In this document: in pieces, positions 1 to 8,589 of the stretch
Layout: each line of letters begins with the position of its first letter
How positions within the stretch are numbered: position 1 is the first letter of the stretch
Assembly: GCF_023151555.2 (NCBI RefSeq)
Contig: NZ_CP100425.1
Span: 1,860,001 to 1,924,000 of the forward strand
Source: Photobacterium sp. CCB-ST2H9
GTDB taxonomy: Bacteria; Pseudomonadota; Gammaproteobacteria; Enterobacterales; Vibrionaceae
Direction: 5' to 3'
DNA: 64,000 bases
The notes under the pieces: generated by a model
Seen by the model: the letters and a program-made list of their open reading frames with translations, nothing else
The model's database searches: none
Told to the model about the DNA's origin: nothing
Made by a program: the position numbers and the translations under genes

Positions 1-291
1 CCACCCAGGCAAACGATACCTTCAGTGAATTTTGCGACAATTTTCCCTTGTCTTGCAGGCTGCGACTGAAACAAGCTCATTTTTTTGTAAAAGAACTAAC
101 TTTTGTAAAGGATTGAGCGAATGAAACCAATTTTTCTTGTTTTATTACAATCATCCTAATAATCCGCTAAAAATAAGTAATTTCTGACATCACAGTTTTT
201 TCAGCATATCCCACTGCGTTAATGATAAAGATCACAAGTTACAAAAGATCAGGATCACAATTACAAGCAATTAATTTTACTAGGATAATAA

Positions 292-307
292 TGTAACGAC
301 CGTTACA
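292..307. promoter_or_regulatory. 16-bp inverted repeat upstream of the GAPDH gene
   Basis: Two 7-base arms (TGTAACG and CGTTACA) are separated by AC, about 80 bases before the start codon at 389. The TGTAA-N6-TTACA shape recalls operators of central-carbon or aromatic-amino-acid regulators (HexR and TyrR sites have related half-sites), but the spacing does not exactly fit the HexR pattern I remember. A repressor operator for the downstream gene is an inference. The rest of 1-388 is AT-rich and shows no gene. Confidence 0.4.
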
Positions 308-388
308 ATCCCTGCCCATAAAAACGATAACAGTTCACAGGATAAATCCCTGTTTTTCTTCCCTATATGTGAAAGGTCCTAAGTAAAG

Positions 389-1828
389 ATGAGTCCGGAA
401 AAATACCTCCTCGACTGGCAAACCAGCCAAACAAATGCTGAATCCATCTCACCAATTCTTGGCCAGCTATACCGGCAAAAAGGCGTCGAAGTTCTGTTGT
501 TCGGTCGTCAGATCGTCAATGCTTCTGTCATTGAACTGATTAAAGCCCACCGTATCGGTAAACGTTACACAGAAACAGAAATTTCGCCTTCCCTGACTCT
601 GCCAATCATTGAAAAACTCAACCATCTGGACCTGTCCCCTTGCCGTATTGATGTTGGCCAACTGGCGAGCACTTACTGGAAAGAACACCAGGATGAAAAT
701 GGCCTGGATGATTTTCTGCAAGCGGCTCTGGCTGACTCGCTGAGCAGCACAGAATCTTTGCAGTCACGCGATGTCGTGCTGTACGGTTTTGGCCGTATCG
801 GCCGCCTGCTGGCGCGTCTGCTGATTGAAAAAAGCGGTGCAGGATATCCGCTGCGCTTACGTGCCATTGTGGTTCGCGGCGGTAAAAACGGTGACCTGGA
901 AAAACGTGCCAGCCTGCTGCGTCGTGATTCAGTTCACGGCCAGTTCAACGGCAGCATTACCGTGGATGAAGAGCGCAAAGCGATCATTGTCAACGGTAAC
1001 TACATTCAGGTTATCTATGCGAACAGCCCTGCAGAAGTGGATTACACCACTTACGGCATCAATAATGCGCTGATTGTTGATAACACCGGTATCTGGCGTG
1101 ATGCTGAAGGCTTGAGCCAGCATCTGAAATGCCCGGGAGCTGCGAAAGTGCTGCTGACGGCGCCTGGCAAAGGTGAAATCAAGAACATCGTCTTTGGTGT
1201 AAATGAAACTGACATCCTGAGCGAAGATACAATTATCTCTGCGGCAAGCTGTACCACCAACGCAATTACCCCTGTCCTGAAAGCAGTCAATGACAAGTAC
1301 GGCGTTCTGAACGGCCACATCGAAACCGTTCACTCTTACACCAATGACCAGAACCTGATTGACAACTTCCACTCCGGCGAGCGTCGCGGCCGTTCTGCGT
1401 CACTGAACATGGTTCTGACCTCAACAGGCGCAGCAAAAGCCGTTGCAAAAGCACTGCCTGCGCTGGCTGGTAAACTGACGGGTAACGCGATTCGCGTGCC
1501 GACCCCGAACGTTTCGATGGCTGTTGCAAACCTGAACCTGAACACTGATGTGTCTGCAGAAGAACTCAACATCTATCTGCGCAATGTTGCACTGAATTCT
1601 GCCCTGTCAGGTCAGATTGATTACACTCAGTCCACTGAGATTGTCTCCAGCGATATCGTCGGTTCCCGCCATGCTGGTGTTGTAGACGGTGCTGCAACTA
1701 TTGCTCAGGACAAGCGCTGCGTACTTTACATCTGGTATGACAATGAATTCGGTTACAGCTGCCAGGTCGTTCACTGTATGGAACAAATGATGGGTGTTCG
1801 CTATCAGACCTTCCCTGCACTGAAATAA
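389..1828 (+). CDS. glyceraldehyde-3-phosphate dehydrogenase, long form (479 aa)
   Basis: The enzyme converts glyceraldehyde 3-phosphate to 1,3-bisphosphoglycerate with reduction of NAD(P). A Rossmann motif GFGRIGR starts near residue 133 and the catalytic cysteine lies in SAASCTTN at residue 288, followed by the HSYTNDQN histidine block. Classical GAPDH has about 330 residues; here about 125 extra residues precede the dehydrogenase fold, as in the long GAPDH paralogues of Vibrio and Pseudomonas, which are thought to serve gluconeogenesis or anaplerotic flux. The gene stands alone, with an AAAGG ribosome site and a strong terminator behind it. A housekeeping gapA is probably elsewhere. The family call is secure; the paralogue role is inference. 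Confidence 0.93.
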   Translation: MSPEKYLLDWQTSQTNAESISPILGQLYRQKGVEVLLFGRQIVNASVIELIKAHRIGKRYTETEISPSLTLPIIEKLNHLDLSPCRIDVGQLASTYWKEHQDENGLDDFLQAALADSLSSTESLQSRDVVLYGFGRIGRLLARLLIEKSGAGYPLRLRAIVVRGGKNGDLEKRASLLRRDSVHGQFNGSITVDEERKAIIVNGNYIQVIYANSPAEVDYTTYGINNALIVDNTGIWRDAEGLSQHLKCPGAAKVLLTAPGKGEIKNIVFGVNETDILSEDTIISAASCTTNAITPVLKAVNDKYGVLNGHIETVHSYTNDQNLIDNFHSGERRGRSASLNMVLTSTGAAKAVAKALPALAGKLTGNAIRVPTPNVSMAVANLNLNTDVSAEELNIYLRNVALNSALSGQIDYTQSTEIVSSDIVGSRHAGVVDGAATIAQDKRCVLYIWYDNEFGYSCQVVHCMEQMMGVRYQTFPALK

Positions 1829-1870
1829 CGTATTCTACCTATAATAATTATTTCTCTTGCTGAACATTTG

Positions 1871-1904
1871 CCGCCCGGGATGAACTCATCCAGGCGGTTT
1901 TTTT
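1871..1904 (+). terminator. intrinsic terminator of the GAPDH gene
   Basis: A hairpin pairs CCGCC with GGCGG and, inside it, GGATGA with TCATCC, followed by a run of seven T. It lies about 40 bases after the stop codon. Confidence 0.85.
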
Positions 1905-2109
1905 ATTTCTGTTTAAAAGAAACACTGCCCGATTACCCTGAAAAATCTGCCAAGACCTTTCTATATCCGCTGACCTATTTAATCTGAGCTGTTCAATCTG
2001 AGCTATCATCAAGAATATTTTCAATGTCTGGATTTCTTCCCTGTAAACCAGCATTTTCTGCAAGTATAAAATGCAGTGATTGTAAACCTCTCCTAATTAT
2101 TTACACGTA

Positions 2110-2880
2110 TATTTCGAGTTTCCAGCCGAATGATGCAGTGCCAGATATTCCTATAGCGTCAGATCAATCAGTGAATCATAAGGACGTTCTTCGTTATATT
2201 CCCGACTTCAGCCAACATGATGGATATATACAGATTTAGAGCTTCGTCACGCTATGTTCGGTTAAACCGTTCAACATTTGAGTTCTGGGTCGGTATTCCT
2301 GACTGTATAAACTCCAGCGGGATATGGTACTCTTCAGCCTATTCGACAAGGGCCGTAGAAATAAATTCAGGCCGTTATCCATACGAAGTTTTTAGGAAAC
2401 CCCGTCAGCATCGACACGCTCCAATACCCGAATTACCCGTTTGGCTAATAAGCTGAGATCAATTTCTCTCAAAAGTGTTTCACGATTGAAGTCATCAACA
2501 AGGTTTAATGTCCTAAACTGTCTACTATAGTACAAGCTATCACTATTAAATCCATCGACCACAATTGTTAGCGTAACTCGGTACTGCCAATGGCTCTGGA
2601 TAGCTCGAAGGCAAGCATTTCTTTCCTCTGTGTCGCTCGTTCAGGCTCAATAAACGCGCTTGTGGTGCCAATGATCGCCCCAACGACGTAGAATCTTGAA
2701 CAGCTTGCTGAAGCCATAAGCAGGATATTGCTCAACCGCTTTCTATCACCTTCGCATGACATGCTCGTTCTTCTTTGTATTTGGCTGATACCGATAGACA
2801 GAATCACTGATGCCAGCAGCACGACAGACCAGACAACTGTATCGCATCCCCCCACCCGCGAAACCAATCCCTTGCTCCAA
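2110..2880 (-). pseudogene. IS3-family transposase (OrfB) remnant with frameshifts and stops
   Basis: Reading the minus strand across frames restores a typical IS3 OrfB: YRYQPN near 2795, PAYGFSKLFKILRRWG near 2690-2740, HKRVY near 2665, PEPLAVP near 2590, WSMDF near 2555, then FRTLNLVDDFNRE, RMDNG, EFISTALVE, ERFNR and EYNEERPYDSL near 2185. These include parts of the DDE catalytic core. At least four frameshifts and several stop codons break it, so it cannot make a transposase. No OrfA and no clear terminal repeats were found. Longer open frames here (for example 2568-2987 minus) are out-of-frame shadows of this remnant. Confidence 0.85.
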
Positions 2881-3374
2881 CCGACTCTAAGCACAGCGTA
2901 AACCATATCCACGATTGACCAACAAGGTGACATTCCGCTGGCAAAAATGTGCCCGTCAGCCACAAATTTATCTAAACGCACCCGCATCCAATGTTTTCTT
3001 GATCGTCGCTTTCACATTCTCTGATCGTGGACCATGGTTCAGCTCCCAGACTTTGGGAGATGGAGAAGAATCTGAAGCTCGCTGAGCAGTATGATCATGA
3101 AAAATCGAACGTCTTACCTGAAGTGTGGCCAATGAAATGATGAACAGAACCAAGATCGGATGAGTTTCAAATGTCCAGATGTTCACATTGAGCCGTGTCA
3201 GGCACAGCGCTGTTAGGCGGCTTCGATCGTAAGCTCCGCTCTGTGATGAACTTGCTCATTCCCCTGTGACATACTTATGACCCCGTGAAAATGTTGACTA
3301 GACTTACAGGTAAGAAATTTTTGGACGGTTGTTCTCAAGGCAATCAAAACTCAATTTGAATTCAGAAGTGTAAA
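2881..3374. other. non-coding or decayed stretch between IS remnant and kinase locus
   Basis: No intact gene is convincing here. A plus-strand frame around 3045-3135 reads MEKNLKLAEQYDHEKSN and ends in a double stop; it may be the tail of a lost gene or chance. A short palindrome with a GTTAGGC-like end lies near 3205-3220 but has no partner, so I do not call a recombination site. Confidence 0.4.
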
Positions 3375-3524
3375 ATGACAAATGTAGCCAGATATATATG
3401 GAGTTTAGTGTTGGTGTGGCTGATTTTTGTTGCTGCATACTTCTATTACTTTGAAGAAACGTATGTGGTTCCGGTTGTTGAGGAGTTCCATGTAGAAGAA
3501 CAACAAGAGCAAGCTCATGAATAG
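3375..3524 (+). CDS. small single-pass membrane protein (49 aa) overlapping the kinase gene
   Basis: The frame encodes a short N-terminus, one hydrophobic helix (about residues 9-25: WSLVLVWLIFVAAYFYY) and an acidic, Glu-rich tail ending in EEQQEQAHE. Its stop codon overlaps the start of the downstream hybrid kinase by eight bases, the usual sign of translational coupling. I do not recognise the family. The overlap and the membrane location suggest a partner or regulator of the kinase, but this is inference. The reading frame is short, so it could be spurious. Confidence 0.55.
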   Translation: MTNVARYIWSLVLVWLIFVAAYFYYFEETYVVPVVEEFHVEEQQEQAHE

Positions 3525-5328
3525 GAATAAAGTGATGAAATTTCTATCTCTTGAGTGCTTCCTGGCTGTTGCTTTTGCTGCAGCAGTTTCGTTTTTTATC
3601 TCGTTCAAAGTCGAACATGACATCTTAGGCAAGCTTGAACGCTCGTTTATCGCGCACGCTCAGAGCCTCATCCACATGAGGAGTTACGCCCAACTCGCCG
3701 AGCCTGGCAGTGAAAACAAACACATTGAAGATTTATTAGCGCAAATACAGGCACTTGATTCCGATTTACAAAACCTTGTGTCGACGACCCTGAATATCGA
3801 AGCGCTTTTCCCTGATATTATTTGGCCCAAAGGCCAGATTCAACCACTTGTCGCTAAATATGAAAATACGGCACAAGAGCACATGGGCCTGCTCGATGAG
3901 CTTTTAAAAGCCAAAAAGCAGCCTTTAGCCCAGGCGTCGATTGAACCGCTTCAGAGAGCAATCCTGACTGAAGACATGGATGAAGCAATCGAGCACATCC
4001 ACGAAGAGTTAATGAATGAAATCTTCAAGGCAAACAATGCGATGGTCACTTCGCTCTTGCTTGCTACTTGCGTTATGTTTTTGGTCGTTGTGCTTTATCT
4101 CTATCGTTATATTGATGCTCTGAGAGAGGCACAGATTGCGCTCAAAGAGGCAGTAAAAACCGCTCAGGAAGCAACCGCGGCGAAGTCCATGTTTCTCGCC
4201 ACCATGAGCCATGAGTTAAGAACACCAATGAACGGTGTCATCGGAATGGCGCAGATCATCGCCTCTGAAATGCAGGATGAATCGCAGAAGTCCAACCTGA
4301 ATATCTTGCTGGAATCGAGTGAACATCTGATGTCCGTTCTCAATGAGATCCTGGACTTCTCTAAATTAGAGCAAAACAAACTGGAGCTGGTCAGAGAGCC
4401 ATTTCCTGTCATACAGCTGCTGTCACCTGTCGCAAGCAGCTTCTACCCGCTAGCTGCAGAAAAAGGCATCGTGTTGCAGCTTCATACCAAAAATCTTCCT
4501 GATGGCACTATCTTAGTGGGCGACAAAGCCAGAATTCGGCAAATTGTATATAACTTAATCGGCAATGCCGTGAAGTTCACCCCACAGGGGCATATTGATA
4601 TTTCACTCGAATTTAAAGAAAGCGATGAAACACTGACGATTACTGTTACAGACACAGGGATTGGGATACATCCAACCAGGCTGGACAGTATATTTAATTC
4701 CTTTGAACAAGCTGACGCGACAATCAACCAAAATTTTGGTGGGACCGGACTGGGTTTATCCATCGTGAAACATCTCTGTATTGCGATGGGTGGCGATGTG
4801 TCGGTCAGTAGCGAGGTTGGCGTTGGCAGTACTTTTCAAGCCATTATCAAGACACCAAAGGGAATCACTGACTCAGCCAATCCTAACGCGCAACAGCTTG
4901 AAAAATTCAACTTGTCTGAACTTTCTGTCCTTCTGGTTGAAGATAACCGGGTCAATCAGCTGGTAGGGAAACATTTGTGTGAAAAGTTAGGATGCCATGT
5001 TTCTGTTGCTGAGAATGGCCGCATGGCTATAGATATGCTGCAAGAGGAATACTATGACGCTATTCTGATGGATAACCGAATGCCCGAAATGAACGGGATA
5101 GAAGCAACACGCTTCATCAGACAAAGTTTGAATTACCAGGGGCTTATACTGGCCTGCACCGCAGATGCGACAACGGATACGTCTTCAGAATTCCTGGCTG
5201 CAGGAGCCGACAGAGCGATCAGTAAACCTTTGCGGTTAGAGAAGCTGGAAAGCGTATTGACCCATTACTTTCAACAGCACGATACTCGTAAAGATTATCA
5301 ATCCGTCAGCGTAGAAGATAGAGCATGA
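3517..5328 (+). CDS. membrane hybrid sensor histidine kinase (603 aa)
   Basis: Two membrane helices (about residues 8-28 and 177-197) enclose a sensor region of about 150 residues without a recognisable fold. A dimerisation domain carries the H-box FLATMSHELRTP with His232, then an ATPase domain with the N-box NAVKFT and G-boxes DTGIGI and GGTGLGLS, and a C-terminal receiver whose phospho-acceptor is Asp519 in ILMDNRMPEMN. No HPt domain is present, so a separate phosphotransfer protein is needed. An alternative start is Met7 (GTGATGAAA). No response-regulator gene is adjacent. The signal is unknown. Confidence 0.92.
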   Translation: MNRNKVMKFLSLECFLAVAFAAAVSFFISFKVEHDILGKLERSFIAHAQSLIHMRSYAQLAEPGSENKHIEDLLAQIQALDSDLQNLVSTTLNIEALFPDIIWPKGQIQPLVAKYENTAQEHMGLLDELLKAKKQPLAQASIEPLQRAILTEDMDEAIEHIHEELMNEIFKANNAMVTSLLLATCVMFLVVVLYLYRYIDALREAQIALKEAVKTAQEATAAKSMFLATMSHELRTPMNGVIGMAQIIASEMQDESQKSNLNILLESSEHLMSVLNEILDFSKLEQNKLELVREPFPVIQLLSPVASSFYPLAAEKGIVLQLHTKNLPDGTILVGDKARIRQIVYNLIGNAVKFTPQGHIDISLEFKESDETLTITVTDTGIGIHPTRLDSIFNSFEQADATINQNFGGTGLGLSIVKHLCIAMGGDVSVSSEVGVGSTFQAIIKTPKGITDSANPNAQQLEKFNLSELSVLLVEDNRVNQLVGKHLCEKLGCHVSVAENGRMAIDMLQEEYYDAILMDNRMPEMNGIEATRFIRQSLNYQGLILACTADATTDTSSEFLAAGADRAISKPLRLEKLESVLTHYFQQHDTRKDYQSVSVEDRA

Positions 5329-5652
5329 CACGACAGAACTAAAACCCAAACCGCTTATTTTTTCTGATATTACGAATTCCGTATCTAATTGAATTTTAAT
5401 CATAAAATTCAGCATCAATTTGTTCACGGGTTACTGCTTTGACTGTGTGGGATGGGTTTTCTATGAGAAAAGACGGATAACGGTTTTACCCTGTGTTGCA
5501 GGCTGATTATTCACACAAGCCTGCTGAAGTATGCATGTTGGTGGATTTCCTATTTTAAGTCATCTCGACTCACTCCGAATCAATCTGTTTTTCCCCTAAC
5601 GCTAAATCTGACCTACCTGAACCGGTAGGCCAGAAAGGGAATGCCGGCTCTT

Positions 5653-5958
5653 TCAGCAAAGATCACTCATAAGAGTCTCGTATTCTTCCTCGGCATCATC
5701 AATCAGCCGCGTGAGCTCTTTGGCATCCTGACCAGTGAGCTCAACATGCCAACAGAGCTGCTTTGGCCTGTCATGTTTCTGACAAACAAGGACAGTGACT
5801 TTCCCTTTTTCTTTAAATAATAAATCCTCAAAATCGCCGTCAAGCTCACGCTTCTCATCTTTGACATCGATATGAAGGGTCCCAGTAGGATTGACTGTAA
5901 CCTGAGCTTTTGGATGTGTTTTTCCAGCGAGAATATAGGAACATCGTTTGGCAAACAT
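5653..5958 (-). CDS. hypothetical protein (101 aa)
   Basis: A soluble, acidic protein with no signal peptide or membrane segment; the C-terminal third (about residues 78-101) is a predicted acidic helix. It contains Cys at residues 6, 59, 68 and 101, not spaced as a metal site. The start is well supported by an AGGAGAT ribosome site eight bases upstream. I do not recognise the family. A weak hairpin (CCTACC/GGTAGG, 5612-5629) lies beyond its stop. It stands alone between the kinase and the integrase remnant. Confidence 0.65.
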   Translation of the reverse strand: MFAKRCSYILAGKTHPKAQVTVNPTGTLHIDVKDEKRELDGDFEDLLFKEKGKVTVLVCQKHDRPKQLCWHVELTGQDAKELTRLIDDAEEEYETLMSDLC

Positions 5959-6169
5959 GAGATATCTCCTGGATGTGGGTGGGAGAATTCATATTTAAAT
6001 TATAGTATTACCCGCCCCCTCCACCAGCGTAAATCAAGGTTGATTGATGTAGCTCAAACTCTGCCAACGTTAGCCCGTTTCAGCGCTCCGTACGCACAGC
6101 AGCACATCTGGATTTGCCAGTTTTTCACACACTATGCTTTGAGAACGACGCGTTTCGTTGTCGTGATGC

Positions 6170-6557
6170 CATCAAACAACGAAGATCCTTCTTGCTTGCT
6201 ATATACGTCGCTACTGGCAAGTCAAGAGGAAAACAAATCTGGCCTTTCCTTTAGACCTAACCAATCCACTGCTCAGTGTTAGCCTCGGAGAGATCATTGC
6301 CATGTGCAGGAGTAATGTTGTGATGCATTTCATTCTTCATCAGAAAAAACGGTTACAGCAAACACAGTCAGGTGCCAATCAAGGTCAACCGGCTCTCACG
6401 TCACCTTGCTGATGTAAGAGACAGTAAAGCTCTCACCGTGGAAGGCACCCCATCCTTCCACGAACTGCGATCTTTAGCAGAAAGGACTGATAACAAAATT
6501 GGGATTGAGACTCAGCTCCTGCTTGGTCACCACGATCGCCCCATGACAGATAAATAA
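6170..6557 (+). pseudogene. lambda-type tyrosine integrase remnant (C-terminal half)
   Basis: Plus-strand frames join to give an integrase tail: KTNLAFPLDLTNPLLS near 6230-6280, LGEIIAMCRSNVV near 6285-6320, then after a frameshift near 6375 VRDSKALTVEGTPSFHELRS (the conserved His-x-x-Arg box) and LLLGHHDRPMTDK with the second conserved histidine. The catalytic tyrosine and everything before about the middle of the protein are missing or scrambled. It marks a former prophage or island at this place. Bases 5990-6170 hold nothing else I can support. Confidence 0.8.
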
Positions 6558-6801
6558 CCGATATCAGCGGAGCTGAGTATGTGGTTGTGAGCAGATAGGC
6601 TTTTTCTGATGGTCGACTTAATCATAATTGTCCCGAAGTGAGTTCCAGGGTGGTTCGTAGCGTACGGTCCGTGTTTTACGAACCGAGAAATTTTTGCCCC
6701 CAAAACATGCTAATAGTGTAGGCTTCAGTTGACTCGAATTTGAAACCTTCAATACATACGCTAATGTGTAGCCATCTACAAGGGATATTATCGGCTGACA
6801 G

Positions 6802-7524
6802 TTATTCATCAATGAGGAAATGCCTATGAAGTTCTTTTTTACCTTTACTTGTTATAACAACTTCGCGATATCCAGGGACTCTTTCTATCCAGTCATTACT
6901 TTCAAAAAAACTAAGTAGTGATGCCCCTAAGTGACCACCAACGTGGAACTGTCTTTCGCTCCAATCTAAACATGGACAACATTTTTTCCTTCTAGTTTTT
7001 GCATCTATATTGATACCTAACTGTAAGAGCTTTTCTTGCCCTTGCACAGTAAGCTCTTTGCCCTCACTATCCATCCAGTTATTTTTCACTAGAGAATCAT
7101 ACAATTTAACCGCTATTTCACCGGCCAAATGGTCATAACATGTTCTTGCTCTTAGCAGTTCTTTAGGCACTTTGGTACGAGATGGACTACTTACTTGAAA
7201 AGTAATTCCCATCATATTTTCTAGTAATGCAGCGACGTTGCTACTATAGAGGCGAAAATATCTATGTCGCCCCTGAGCTAAACATTCAACAAGATTAGCT
7301 TTCAGTAGACGAGATAGGTGAGCGCTAGTAGTCGATGGTGCAATATCTGCTATCACGCTTAGTTCAGTAGCAGTCCAAGCTTTTCCATCCATCAACGCAC
7401 ATAGGATTTTCATCCTAGAGGCGTCCGACATAGCAGCCGCTAAGGCTGCCATGTCGGTTTCCTGACTATAGTCTAATAATTCTGTTGAAGAGATACTTTG
7501 TTTGCTCAAGTTTAGACTGCCCAA
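6802..7524 (-). CDS. ArsR-type winged-helix transcriptional regulator (240 aa)
   Basis: An N-terminal winged-helix domain (about residues 22-110) contains the recognition segment APSTTSAHLSRLLKANLV and wing GRHRYFRL. The C-terminal half has a CCPCLDWSERQFHVGGHLGA block, seen in the longer ArsR-like regulators that carry a second domain; the clustered cysteines (about residues 182-185) could sense metal, thiol or oxidant. It overlaps the ACT gene by 13 bases and is the last gene of a three-gene operon, so it probably regulates that operon. The inducer is unknown. Confidence 0.85.
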   Translation of the reverse strand: MGSLNLSKQSISSTELLDYSQETDMAALAAAMSDASRMKILCALMDGKAWTATELSVIADIAPSTTSAHLSRLLKANLVECLAQGRHRYFRLYSSNVAALLENMMGITFQVSSPSRTKVPKELLRARTCYDHLAGEIAVKLYDSLVKNNWMDSEGKELTVQGQEKLLQLGINIDAKTRRKKCCPCLDWSERQFHVGGHLGASLLSFFESNDWIERVPGYREVVITSKGKKELHRHFLIDE

Positions 7525-7895
7525 TCAACCGTTGCATTTTCGGCCAATGTATAGTTATCAGTTACAAGTATCAACCGATTATCATGATCACTATACTGAA
7601 CAATAATGTTAACACCTTTATCCGCTAACGCTTTAGCTATCGCACCAAGCTCACCTGGTTGTTCTTGTTTGAGTTTTCGTATGAGTGGAGAAACGACTCC
7701 CATTACTTCAAACCCATTATCAGTAAGAACATCCCTAGCTCTTTCTCCATCTTCAACTAGAAAATGAGCATGGCTGTGATTTTCATGAACAAATACGCCC
7801 CCACCTTCTAATCCAATTCCATTCTTTCCAAGGATTTCTCCAAAACGAGATAATTCTCCGGGACTATTTTTTAAAATTATATGTATATCATGCAT
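7512..7895 (-). CDS. ACT-domain protein (127 aa)
   Basis: Two ACT-like halves are visible: residues 1-60 begin MHDIHIILKNSPGELSRFGEIL and residues 70-115 contain KQEQPGELGAIAKALADKGVNI, both with the PGEL turn typical of ACT ligand-binding domains. Such free-standing tandem ACT proteins bind amino acids or related small molecules and often act with a regulator. It lies between an ABM-fold gene (15-base gap) and the ArsR gene (overlap), so a sensing role in the operon is likely but not shown. Confidence 0.8.
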   Translation of the reverse strand: MHDIHIILKNSPGELSRFGEILGKNGIGLEGGGVFVHENHSHAHFLVEDGERARDVLTDNGFEVMGVVSPLIRKLKQEQPGELGAIAKALADKGVNIIVQYSDHDNRLILVTDNYTLAENATVDWAV

Positions 7896-7910
7896 ATTTC
7901 TATCTCTATG

Positions 7911-8213
7911 TTATTGAGAACAATATTCTCGAGTTGAGGTTAAAACATTGATTTTGTAAGCAGAGAAAATAGAAGATTTTCCTTCGTCTTGAGCAAGCCT
8001 GTGCTGTACATTTTTCTTCCAATGCTTGATTGCTTCTTCATCTTTCCACCAGGATAGGGATATAAACTTGTCTGGGTTAGTTGTGCTTTGAAAACGTTCG
8101 ATTGATATAAAGCCATCGATATCACTGAGAAGTGGTTTTAACTGTTCTGCCAACTGGAAATATCGGTCTCTCTTTTCGGCAACCGCCATTGCCTCAAATA
8201 ATACGGCTATCAT
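7911..8213 (-). CDS. antibiotic-biosynthesis monooxygenase (ABM) fold protein (100 aa)
   Basis: The dimeric ferredoxin-like ABM fold is suggested by MIAVLFEAMA at the start, the FISIERFQSTTNPDKFISLSWW core and the DEEAIKHWKK helix. Family members are quinol monooxygenases, haem-degrading enzymes or stress proteins of unknown substrate. It is the first gene of the ABM-ACT-ArsR operon. A regulated detoxification or small-molecule-response module is an inference from this context. Confidence 0.82.
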   Translation of the reverse strand: MIAVLFEAMAVAEKRDRYFQLAEQLKPLLSDIDGFISIERFQSTTNPDKFISLSWWKDEEAIKHWKKNVQHRLAQDEGKSSIFSAYKINVLTSTREYCSQ

Positions 8214-8558
8214 TACTTTCCCTATCTATGTCACTTAATTGTTGCTGGTACTATAGCGACTTGGAAAAGAGATGCTTCGTTGATGACCGAAATATGGTTG
8301 TCGTATGATTACTGTTCAGGAGAGGAGAGTTTACAAACAACACAGTTTTCCATATCTGTGCTAATTCGTGGTTGACTAAATTAAGTTGTAACTCTAAGAA
8401 GTTTTGTCCAATTTCGTTTTACGTGATTACTCAAAGCAACACCCACTTCAAAAATATCTGAAACACAAAAAGTTACAGCGTAACTAAGGTTCACAATGCT
8501 TTCCACTTGGTAATGGTCGTGAGAACTTACTGTCGTTTTGGAGGGAATTATCAAGCAA
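8214..8558. other. intergenic region with the ABM-operon promoter
   Basis: No gene is supported here. The region must hold the minus-strand promoter of the ABM-ACT-ArsR operon and is a likely site for the ArsR operator, but I see no clear inverted repeat. Confidence 0.4.
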
Positions 8559-8586
8559 TAAAAAAGCCTGTAAAAACAGGCTCTTT
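8559..8586 (-). terminator. intrinsic terminator after the oligopeptide-binding gene
   Basis: On the minus strand AGCCTG pairs with CAGGCT across a T-rich loop, followed by TTTTTTAT. It overlaps the last few bases before the stop at 8590. Confidence 0.85.
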
Positions 8587-8589
8587 AAG

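Noticed and set aside
2568..2987. 139-residue open frame on the minus strand
   Set aside because: It is an out-of-frame shadow of the IS3 transposase remnant, whose conserved peptides run through the other frames of the same bases.
3190..3235. attC-like element (GTTAGGC with a short palindrome)
   Set aside because: Its supposed partner near 2560 proved to be transposase coding sequence, and no complete pair of core sites is present.
6618..6812. 64-residue minus-strand open frame after the ArsR gene
   Set aside because: It overlaps the ArsR gene end, has no ribosome site and no recognisable family.
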